Source: Enterococcus sp. DIV0212c (lineage in GTDB: Bacteria; Bacillota; Bacilli; Lactobacillales; Enterococcaceae). From it: a DNA stretch of 43,724 bases. The DNA lies in contig NZ_JAFREN010000013.1 of the NCBI RefSeq assembly GCF_017377505.1, positions 1-43,724 on the forward strand, read 5' to 3'. Under the pieces are notes generated by a model that saw only the letters and a program-made list of their open reading frames with translations, was not told the origin of the DNA and did not search any database. Shown piece after piece: positions 8,429 to 16,572 of this stretch. The translations under genes and the position numbers were made by a program. Position 1 is the first letter of the stretch. Each line of letters opens with the position of its first letter.

Positions 8429-8911
8429 ATGAGACGTATTATTACAGCAACAGTCAATAATAATTCTGGTGTCTTAAATCGCTTTAGTGGTGTTTTGACA
8501 CGTAGACAAGTCAATATCGATAGCATTTCTGTCGGACCAACAGAGTTAGACAATGTTTCACGGATCACGATTGTTGTTCAGGTCGCTGATTTAAATGAGA
8601 GTGAACAAGTGACCAAACAATTAAATAAACAAATTGATGTGATTAAAGTATCTGATATCACAGATGAACCACATTTGGAAAGAGAATTAGCATTAGTAAA
8701 AGTCAATGCACCAGCTGCTGTTCGAGCTGAATTATTCTCAGTTATTGATCCATTTAGAGCTAACGTTATTGATGTTGGTACACGTTCTGTCGTGATTCAA
8801 GTCACAGGAACTAGCGAAAAAATCAGCGCTTTCGTGGACGTCGTTGCACCATACGGTATTAAACAATTAGCACGAACAGGCGTCACAGGATTTACCAGAG
8901 GCAACAACTAA
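8429..8911 (+). CDS. ilvN: Acetolactate synthase small (regulatory) subunit
   Basis: A 160-residue regulatory subunit that binds IlvB and confers valine feedback inhibition. The N-terminal ACT domain (residues 2-76) opens with RRIITATVNNNSGVLNRFSG and the helix RRQVNIDSISVGPTE. The C-terminal domain carries ELALVKVNAPAAVRAELF and a second beta-alpha unit to VTGFTRGNN. The start at 8429 is two bases after the ilvB stop. The open frame extends 20 codons upstream inside ilvB, but the ACT domain begins exactly at this ATG, and GGGGGTGG upstream serves as the ribosome binding site. Also called ilvH. Confidence 0.95.
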   Translation: MRRIITATVNNNSGVLNRFSGVLTRRQVNIDSISVGPTELDNVSRITIVVQVADLNESEQVTKQLNKQIDVIKVSDITDEPHLERELALVKVNAPAAVRAELFSVIDPFRANVIDVGTRSVVIQVTGTSEKISAFVDVVAPYGIKQLARTGVTGFTRGNN

Positions 8912-8925
8912 AAAACAGGTCTTAA

Positions 8926-9963
<1,038 letters not shown>

Positions 9964-9973
9964 ACTAGTAAAT

Positions 9974-10010
9974 AAAGGTTGAGAAAATAGATTTTTCTCA
10001 ACCTTTTACA
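9974..10010 (+). terminator. Hairpin between ilvC and ilvA, weak terminator or processing site
   Basis: AAAGGTTGAGAAAA pairs with TTTTTCTCAACCTTT around a short loop, with a tail of only four T. It could end part of the transcripts, reducing ilvA relative to ilvDBNC, or stabilise the upstream message. Confidence 0.6.
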
Positions 10011-10033
10011 TAGTAAGAGGTGAGGAAAATTTG

Positions 10034-11287
10034 GTGAAATTAACAAAAGAAAATATCGAAGAAGCATATAATATACTGAAAGATGTCGTAACGAAAACAC
10101 CATTGCAGTACGATATGTATCTATCACAAAAGTATCAATGCAACGTGTATTTAAAAAGAGAAGATCTACAAAAAGTTCGTTCATTCAAATTAAGAGGTGC
10201 GTATTATGCAATTAAGCAAACCCCTTATGACATGCTAAAAAACGGAGTAGTTTGTGCCAGTGCTGGAAACCATGCTCAAGGAGTCGCTTATACTTGTCAT
10301 GAAATGCACGTTGCAGCTACGATCTTTATGCCGACCACCACACCTCAGCAAAAAATTTCTCAAGTAAAATTTTTTGGTGGCGATGAAGTGACGGTTCAAT
10401 TGATTGGAGATACCTTTGATGCTTCTGCCAAAGCGGCTAAAGAATATGCTAAAGCCAATAATCAAGCTTTTATTGATCCTTTTAATGATTTAAATATTAT
10501 GGCAGGACAAGGAACGGTGGCTGTCGAAGTATTTCAAGAGGCGAAAGAGTCTGAATTTCAAGTAGACTATTTATTAGCAGCAATTGGTGGAGGTGGCTTA
10601 GTCAGCGGAGTTTCAACTTATACAAAAAGCGTTAGCCCAACTACAGCGGTGATTGGTGTTGAGCCGTTAGGCGCTCAATCTATGCGGGCAGCTTTTGATG
10701 AGGGAAAACCAGTTATGCTGGATAGCGTTGAAAAATTTGTTGACGGAGCTGCAGTCAAACAAGTCGGTAATTTAAACTATGAACATGCGTTAAAGTATGT
10801 GGATAATCTTTTAGCTGTCGATGAAGGACAAGTTTGTTCAACAATTTTGGACTTATATACAAAGCAAGCAATTGTTGTAGAACCAGCAGGAGCATTAAGT
10901 GTTTCAGCTTTAGAGTTAGTTAAAGAGGATATTAAAGGGAAAAACGTTGTTTGCATTATCAGCGGTGGGAATAATGATATAAACCGGATGGAAGAAATCG
11001 AGGAGCGTTCTCTAATTTTTGAAGGGTTGAAGCATTATTTTGTAATCAATTTCCCTCAACGTCCCGGTGCATTAAGAGAATTTGTAACAAATATTTTAGG
11101 ACCAAACGATGATATCACACGTTTTGAATATACAAAAAAGGTCAATCGTGGAACAGGACCAGTTGTGTTGGGGATTTTACTTAAAGAGAAAGAGGAATTA
11201 CCCAATTTATTGGTGAAAATGGCTGAGTTTGATCCTAATTATATTGATTTAAGTAATAACCCATCGTTGTATGCATTACTTGTTTAA
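10034..11287 (+). CDS. ilvA: Threonine deaminase (biosynthetic threonine dehydratase)
   Basis: PLP enzyme converting threonine to 2-oxobutyrate and ammonia, the committed step to isoleucine. The PLP lysine is K52 in KVRSFKLRGAYYAI, with the Gly-rich phosphate loop AAIGGGGLVSG and the SAGNHAQGVAY block. Residues 325-417 form one ACT-like regulatory domain (HYFVINFPQRPGALREFV). The 417 residues are shorter than the two-domain E. coli form and match the Firmicute type, so isoleucine feedback is likely. GTG at 10034 is chosen for its spacing to GAGGTGAGG; a TTG at 10031 is equally in frame. It is the last gene of the ilv operon. leu genes and the ilvE transaminase are not in the window. Confidence 0.94.
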   Translation: MKLTKENIEEAYNILKDVVTKTPLQYDMYLSQKYQCNVYLKREDLQKVRSFKLRGAYYAIKQTPYDMLKNGVVCASAGNHAQGVAYTCHEMHVAATIFMPTTTPQQKISQVKFFGGDEVTVQLIGDTFDASAKAAKEYAKANNQAFIDPFNDLNIMAGQGTVAVEVFQEAKESEFQVDYLLAAIGGGGLVSGVSTYTKSVSPTTAVIGVEPLGAQSMRAAFDEGKPVMLDSVEKFVDGAAVKQVGNLNYEHALKYVDNLLAVDEGQVCSTILDLYTKQAIVVEPAGALSVSALELVKEDIKGKNVVCIISGGNNDINRMEEIEERSLIFEGLKHYFVINFPQRPGALREFVTNILGPNDDITRFEYTKKVNRGTGPVVLGILLKEKEELPNLLVKMAEFDPNYIDLSNNPSLYALLV

Positions 11288-11347
11288 ATAAATAGATCGC
11301 TTAAAGAAAGTTGTAAATACTTTTTTTAAGCGATCTATTTATTTTGT
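11288..11347 (+). terminator. Terminator of the ilv operon
   Basis: AAATAGATCGCTTAAA pairs with TTTAAGCGATCTATTT around a loop, followed by an AT-rich tail. The stem sequence resembles the terminators after the first two WxL genes. Confidence 0.88.
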
Positions 11348-11360
11348 TTGATTAATAAAA

Positions 11361-11430
11361 GTTTTTACAAAGCTGAGTGGAAAAGTGTTCAACATTGGAT
11401 TTTCTTAAGTGCAAAATATGTTATAACATT
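11361..11430 (+). promoter_or_regulatory. Conserved upstream region of WxL gene 1
   Basis: This block aligns with those before the next two WxL genes. Shared elements in order are GTTTTTACAAA, TGAGTGGAAA, ACATTGGA, TCTTAA and a -10-like TTATAACAT. A consensus -35 is absent at 17 bases, which would fit an activator-dependent promoter. Seen by comparison of the three copies; function inferred. Confidence 0.55.
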
Positions 11431-11462
11431 AAATAAAATACCAATATTCAGGAGAATTTAGC

Positions 11463-13820
11463 GTGAAAGTGAATGTAAAAAAAATATACAGGATCATAAT
11501 TATAAGCTTATTTCTGGTGGTGGTTTATTTTATGTATCATCCGTTGGTTCAGAATAATAGCGATTATTCAATTAAAGCAGAGACGTCAGAGACAAAAGCA
11601 AATGAAAAAACAAATCTACTATTTCCCTCTAAATGGCGTGCTAGTTATTCGGAACGTACACATGTATCTCAAGATCCAATTAGTGATTCTACTATAGTGA
11701 GATTAGATAACTATTTAACTGAGCAATCAGTCTCTATTAACTCTTGGGGGTCTGGAAAATTGACTTCGAGTAATGGATTATATTTTAATCAAACGAAGGA
11801 AGATGATTATTTGCCAGGAATGAGCACAACTAGAGTTCGTTCAATTGGAGCAACGCAAGATAGTTCGACAACTATAGGGAATTATTATCGGTATAGATAT
11901 AGAGTTAAAGCTTCTGGAGGTTCATCATCATTCCAGTTATCTTTTTATAGTAGTCAGTTGGGAAGAAAGTTTCTCTCTCTTAAACCGGATACATGGTACT
12001 CTGTTAAGTATAATTTCAAGTCGGCAAAAGCAAGTGATAGGGTGTTTTTAAGTGCGACTAGAAACACGTACGAACTAAAATCAGCAACTGTTATTTTTGA
12101 AAATATTGAACTTGTTGATATCACCGATGATGTTTTAAGTTTAGGTATGCGTGTAAAGGATCTATTCACAGATGCGACACAGACCAAATTAAAGTATAGT
12201 ACAACACAGAGCCAAATAACGGCACTTAAAAATGAGGTCGCTGGATTTAGTGATGTATTAGATAATGCAGATTCAACAGTGTTCAATGCAGATTTGACTA
12301 AAGCTCAGACATTATTAGATAAAGTTACTACGAATTTATCTGCAGGAGAATTAGAAGATAACATAAATAAAACGGCTAGTCACACAATAAGTGGGAAAAG
12401 CTTTCCCAATACTTTTTTATCTTTCTCAAGTGATACCAGAACCTTTCCAGAAGGTAATCTGATATCAGAGGTAGAGGATGACCAAAGAAACTATCAGGTT
12501 CAAGCAGATGGAAATGGTAATTTTGAGTATTCATTACCAGAAGGCGTTCATTTTAAAGCAGGAGAAACGATTACAATTGATGGGATGTTAAACGGAAAAA
12601 CAGGCCAGCTGAAAAAAATCGTAAAAGATACAACACCACCACAGCAGCCAGTCTTTAATGTAGTGAATGATATGGATGGTATTTTCTCAGGAACTGCCGA
12701 AGCTTATGCAACGATCAAAGTCTACACGGATTCAACCAATACCTTATTTCTTTCAGGTCTAGTTGGCGAAGATGGCAACTATTCTATTACCATTCCAGAA
12801 GCGAATAAGCCACTCACACCCTACGAAAACTATTATATTACAGCGACAGATAAGGCTGGGAATATAAGTGAGAAATCTATTATACAAACAGTGAAGGATA
12901 CTACTGCTCCAACAGCTGATCCAGTTAAACAAATCATCACATTAGGTGATTCACTAGCAGATACATCAACATTAATTAAGAACCTATATGATAACGCAGG
13001 AGCCGCACAAGTAGTAGTAGAACTCCAAAAAAATCCAGATATATCAAAAGTAGGCTATAGTATTGCCGAAGTTCTATTGACTGATAGGGCAGGCAATCAT
13101 CGAGTGATTAACATACCTGTGATTGTAAAAGATGCACAATCGCAAATAGATGAGAGTAACCTGTTGGCGGCAGAAGATTTTACGGCACTTGCCATTGATT
13201 ACCCTGAAACCGAGGCGGAGCAGAAACAATTCTTGAGCGAAAGAAGTCAATTAGTAGCTTGGAATATTATAACGGGTAAAGATATCAAGGAACAAATCGT
13301 CATTGATAAAATGAATTTAGAAAAAAAACCAGGGACATTCAAAATCCAATTGATGATTGGTACACTAAAAAAAGAGATTACGGTTACCTTGACAGCAGGG
13401 GAGCTTAGCTTCAACCAAGTTCCAACTGGAATTTCATACGGAACCCCATTAATTCAATCCAAAAAGCAACTAATCAAACCAACAAACAATATAAAGTTAT
13501 CCATAATGGATACACGTTTTGACGTCGGGGATTGGCGCTTGATGGCGCAGTTGACGCATCCGCTAAAAACAAGTGATGGACATTCAATAGAAGATGGAAT
13601 CGTTTATCAAAAGAAAGAGACGAATGGAGAATGGAGCAACCAAACGATTAGCGATCGGTTTGGAACGGAAGTTTTCAGTAATAAAAATGCTAATACAGGA
13701 ACGACCACTGTTTCTTTTCATGATGAAAATGAGCTTATTTTAACTATCTCACCAGGAAGTGTTTATTCTGGGAAATCATATTCCACTCAATTTATATGGA
13801 CACTAGAAAATGCGCCATAA
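11463..13820 (+). CDS. WxL-domain surface protein 1 (multi-domain)
   Basis: A secreted cell-surface protein of 785 residues. Residues 7-29 are hydrophobic after a Lys-rich start, and cleavage after IKA (about residue 39) is plausible. Residues 45-215 look like a beta-sandwich, carbohydrate-binding-like domain ending IELVDITDD. Residues 225-295 are helical (LFTDATQTKLKYSTTQSQIT) and resemble the 'toxin Cry1Ac domain D-VI related' repeat. Residues 305-660 contain Ig-like modules, one with FSGTAEAYATIKVY and ITATDKAGN. The C-terminal 125 residues are a WxL domain with ISYGT, DTRFDVGDWRLMAQL and terminal FIWTLENAP, which binds peptidoglycan non-covalently. The start is GTG with GGAG eight bases upstream. 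No DUF916 or LPXTG partner is adjacent. The ligand is unknown. Confidence 0.85.
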   Translation: MKVNVKKIYRIIIISLFLVVVYFMYHPLVQNNSDYSIKAETSETKANEKTNLLFPSKWRASYSERTHVSQDPISDSTIVRLDNYLTEQSVSINSWGSGKLTSSNGLYFNQTKEDDYLPGMSTTRVRSIGATQDSSTTIGNYYRYRYRVKASGGSSSFQLSFYSSQLGRKFLSLKPDTWYSVKYNFKSAKASDRVFLSATRNTYELKSATVIFENIELVDITDDVLSLGMRVKDLFTDATQTKLKYSTTQSQITALKNEVAGFSDVLDNADSTVFNADLTKAQTLLDKVTTNLSAGELEDNINKTASHTISGKSFPNTFLSFSSDTRTFPEGNLISEVEDDQRNYQVQADGNGNFEYSLPEGVHFKAGETITIDGMLNGKTGQLKKIVKDTTPPQQPVFNVVNDMDGIFSGTAEAYATIKVYTDSTNTLFLSGLVGEDGNYSITIPEANKPLTPYENYYITATDKAGNISEKSIIQTVKDTTAPTADPVKQIITLGDSLADTSTLIKNLYDNAGAAQVVVELQKNPDISKVGYSIAEVLLTDRAGNHRVINIPVIVKDAQSQIDESNLLAAEDFTALAIDYPETEAEQKQFLSERSQLVAWNIITGKDIKEQIVIDKMNLEKKPGTFKIQLMIGTLKKEITVTLTAGELSFNQVPTGISYGTPLIQSKKQLIKPTNNIKLSIMDTRFDVGDWRLMAQLTHPLKTSDGHSIEDGIVYQKKETNGEWSNQTISDRFGTEVFSNKNANTGTTTVSFHDENELILTISPGSVYSGKSYSTQFIWTLENAP

Positions 13821-13925
13821 ACCGTAAAAGTAAAGACAGACTAAAAAGAAATAGATCACCGAAAAGAATACTCTTAGTGATCTATTTCTTTTTACAGTAA
13901 ACAATTGTCTAAAATGAACATTTTA
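13440..13925. repeat. Direct repeat copy 1 (WxL domain, terminator and promoter start)
   Basis: About 480 bases covering the WxL domain of gene 1, its terminator and the start of the next upstream region are nearly identical to 16002-16490. Similarity drops abruptly 5' of the repeat, where gene 1 reads TGGAATTTCATACGGAACC and gene 2 reads AGTATGTCTTTTGGAACT. The boundary positions are approximate. Confidence 0.8.
13843..13893 (+). terminator. Terminator of WxL gene 1
   Basis: AAAAAGAAATAGATCAC pairs with GTGATCTATTTCTTTTT around a short AT-rich loop. Confidence 0.9.
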
Positions 13926-13990
13926 CACAAAGATGAATGGAAATATGAGTACAAACGGAGTGTCTTAATTATCGAAAGTTATATAAAATA
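13919..13990 (+). promoter_or_regulatory. Conserved upstream region of WxL gene 2
   Basis: Contains TTTTACACAAA, TGAATGGAAA, CGGAGTGTCTTAATTA and the -10-like TTATATAAAAT in the same order and spacing as the copy at 16479-16550. The same elements, more diverged, precede gene 1. Confidence 0.6.
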
Positions 13991-14009
13991 TATATCAAGG
14001 AGAATAGAC

Positions 14010-16379
14010 ATGGGAAATTATGTGAATAAAGTAATCAAATTTACAGTAGTAAGTGTTTTTTTGTTAATGTTGATATTTAGTTATTCTTATTCAGAAAAAA
14101 GCAATAATTCTTTAGTAAAAGCTGAGACGAATTCGATATATGAAACTAAAGATACGAATTTGTTATCACTTCGTAGATGGAAGCTTACTTATCAGAATAA
14201 TACAGGTCCAGGTGACGAAGATTATAAAAGAGTAAAGAGTTCTACCTACCTGAGGACCGATCAGTCAGCCATTCCAGATCGGGGAATGGGTAATTTAACG
14301 AATGATGGGGTCTTTATGCTTAATAGTGAAAAGAATAAATATATTCAAAGTGGCAGTAGTGTTTATTCTTATTATCCACTAATGGGTGTAACTCAAGAGG
14401 TCTCACTTACTGTTGGGCGATACTATCAATATTCTTTTGATATGAAATTGTTAGATAGCTGGAGTACCACTAATAATTATGTGTCAGTGAGTATATTTAG
14501 TAAACAAGTTGAAGCATGGGATTATTCTAATATACTTAAAGAGACATGGTTCAATAAAAAAAAGAATTTTATAGCTAAGTCTGCTAATGAGGAGTTATTT
14601 CTTACAGCCGGGCCAGCAGAAGGCGATTATTTTACTTCAGAATTTAAAAATATTCAACTAATTGATATTACAGACAAAGCTCTAACTATCCTTACAGATC
14701 TTCGTGCAAGTGTGGAAGCACTTTTTACAGATAAGACCCAAAGTAAGATCAAGTTAAGTACAACGCAGGCAAAAATAGATGCTTTAAAGAGTGAAGTAAG
14801 TGACTATAGCGATTTGCTTTCAGCTGCGGATGCAAAGACAGCAAGTGATGGGTTAGCTAAAGCAGAAAAATTGCTGAACAATATTATAATGTCCTTATCA
14901 GTAGTGAATTTAGAGGACAATCAAGCAAAACCAGCTAGCTACACAATCACTGGGAAGACAGCACCAGATGCTTTTTTACAGTTTTCAAGTGATATTCGTC
15001 AGATTCCAGAAGGAAATTTAAGTTCTGAAGTAGAAGGAGATCAAACCAAGTATCAAATTAGAGCAGATCAAAACGGAACCTTTCAATATAAACTACCGAA
15101 AGATACCTATTTTGAAAGTGGAGAAGCAATCAGAGTCAATAGTATGTTGAATGGAAAAACAGCAACAGTGAAAATGATTGTCAAAGATACGACACCGCCA
15201 CTGCAGCCAAGTCTTAATCCACCTAAAGATAGAGATAGTACTTTTTCTGGGATGGCTGAAAAACAGTCCACAGTCAGAGTCTATGATAAGGCAGATAAAA
15301 GTTTAATCGTTTCTGGTACAGCTGGAATAGATGGTCATTACGCGTTAACTATCCCAGAAGCTAAAAAACCATTAAAACCCTATAAAGAATATTACGTTAC
15401 AGCAACAGATAAGGCAGGGAATGTTAGTACGAATTCAGCGACTCAACTTGTAGCGGATACAATACCGCCAACCGCTGTCCCAGTTAAGCAGGTGTTGACC
15501 TTAGGTGATCCATTGCCTGAACTATCTAAACTAGTTACCGCTATTGCGGATAATGCTGGTGCCGAAAATGTGGTAGTTGAACAAACGAAAAGTCCAGATC
15601 TATCTAAAGTAGGTTATACTACGGCAGAAATTACACTAACAGATGCTGCTAAGAATAAAACAGTTGTTATTGTTCCTATAGTTGTAAAAGATGCCCAAAC
15701 AGCTTTAGATGAAAATAATTTACTAGATGCACGTGATTTTACTATTCCAGCAATCTATTATCCAGAAACAGAAGAAGCTCAAAAAAAATTTTTACTGGAA
15801 AGTAGTCAAGCATCAGCTTGGGATATAATCAAAGGAAAGAATATCGTTGAGCAAATAACGATTGATAAAAAAAATCTGGTGAAAGAACCTGGAAGTTATA
15901 ATATAGCTTTTCAAGTCGGCAATATAAAAAAAGAAATTACGGTTAAACTGACGGCAGGCGATATCACATTCGATCATGTCCCAAGTAGTATGTCTTTTGG
16001 AACTCCACTAATTCAATCCAAAAAACAACTAATCAAACCAACAAACAATATAAAATTATCTATAATGGATACACGTTTTGATATTGGAGATTGGCGCTTG
16101 ATGGCGCAGTTGACGCATCCGCTAAAAACAAGTGATGGACATTCAATAGAAGATGGAATTGTTTATCAAAAGAAAGAGGCAAATGGAGAATGGAGCAACC
16201 AAACGATTAGCGATCGGTTTGGAACGGAAGTTTTCAGTAATAAAAATGCTAATACAGGAACGACCACTGTTTCTTTTCATGATGAAAATGAGCTTATTTT
16301 AGCTGTTTCACCAGGAAGCGTTTATTCCGGGAAAGCATATTCTACTCAATTTATATGGACACTAGAAAATGCGCCATAA
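14010..16379 (+). CDS. WxL-domain surface protein 2 (multi-domain, mosaic)
   Basis: A 789-residue paralogue with the same architecture: hydrophobic signal segment 10-27 with likely cleavage after VKA, variable beta-rich domain to about residue 220 (ending FKNIQLIDITD), D-VI-like helices (LFTDKTQSKIKLSTTQAKID), Ig-like modules with TTPPLQPSLNPP, and a C-terminal WxL domain (DTRFDIGDWRLMAQL, FIWTLENAP). The start at 14010 has AAGGAG seven bases upstream; the open frame continues 35 codons further 5' but through the promoter region. The protein is a mosaic. Its middle is nearly identical to protein 3, while its WxL domain and downstream DNA are nearly identical to those of gene 1. Surface adhesion or polymer binding is a guess from the domains. 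Confidence 0.85.
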   Translation: MGNYVNKVIKFTVVSVFLLMLIFSYSYSEKSNNSLVKAETNSIYETKDTNLLSLRRWKLTYQNNTGPGDEDYKRVKSSTYLRTDQSAIPDRGMGNLTNDGVFMLNSEKNKYIQSGSSVYSYYPLMGVTQEVSLTVGRYYQYSFDMKLLDSWSTTNNYVSVSIFSKQVEAWDYSNILKETWFNKKKNFIAKSANEELFLTAGPAEGDYFTSEFKNIQLIDITDKALTILTDLRASVEALFTDKTQSKIKLSTTQAKIDALKSEVSDYSDLLSAADAKTASDGLAKAEKLLNNIIMSLSVVNLEDNQAKPASYTITGKTAPDAFLQFSSDIRQIPEGNLSSEVEGDQTKYQIRADQNGTFQYKLPKDTYFESGEAIRVNSMLNGKTATVKMIVKDTTPPLQPSLNPPKDRDSTFSGMAEKQSTVRVYDKADKSLIVSGTAGIDGHYALTIPEAKKPLKPYKEYYVTATDKAGNVSTNSATQLVADTIPPTAVPVKQVLTLGDPLPELSKLVTAIADNAGAENVVVEQTKSPDLSKVGYTTAEITLTDAAKNKTVVIVPIVVKDAQTALDENNLLDARDFTIPAIYYPETEEAQKKFLLESSQASAWDIIKGKNIVEQITIDKKNLVKEPGSYNIAFQVGNIKKEITVKLTAGDITFDHVPSSMSFGTPLIQSKKQLIKPTNNIKLSIMDTRFDIGDWRLMAQLTHPLKTSDGHSIEDGIVYQKKEANGEWSNQTISDRFGTEVFSNKNANTGTTTVSFHDENELILAVSPGSVYSGKAYSTQFIWTLENAP

Positions 16380-16490
16380 AATGTAAAAGTAAAGACAAAC
16401 TAAAAAGAAATAGATCACTAAAAAGAATCCTCTTAGTGATCTATTTCTTTTTACAGTAAACAATTGTCTAAAATGAACGTTTTTATACAA
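16002..16490. repeat. Direct repeat copy 2 (WxL domain, terminator and promoter start)
   Basis: Counterpart of 13440-13925 at an offset of about 2.56 kb. The two copies flank one complete gene unit in the same orientation, so homologous recombination between them would delete or duplicate gene 2. Confidence 0.8.
16402..16452 (+). terminator. Terminator of WxL gene 2
   Basis: AAAAAGAAATAGATCACT pairs with AGTGATCTATTTCTTTTT, almost the same sequence as the terminator of gene 1. Confidence 0.9.
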
Positions 16491-16550
16491 ATGTGAATGG
16501 AAATCAGACCACAATTGGAGTGTCTTAATTACTGAAAGTTATGTAAAATA
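16479..16550 (+). promoter_or_regulatory. Conserved upstream region of WxL gene 3
   Basis: Contains GTTTTTATACAAA, TGAATGGAAA, ACAATTGGAGTGTCTTAATT and the -10-like TTATGTAAAAT, matching the blocks before genes 1 and 2. Confidence 0.6.
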
Positions 16551-16572
16551 TAAATGTTTAGGAGGGGTAGAG

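Noticed and set aside
13905..14009. N-terminal extension of WxL protein 2 by 35 residues
   Set aside because: It runs through the conserved promoter block and places charged residues before the signal segment. ATG 14010 has AAGGAG at ideal spacing and aligns with paralogue 3.
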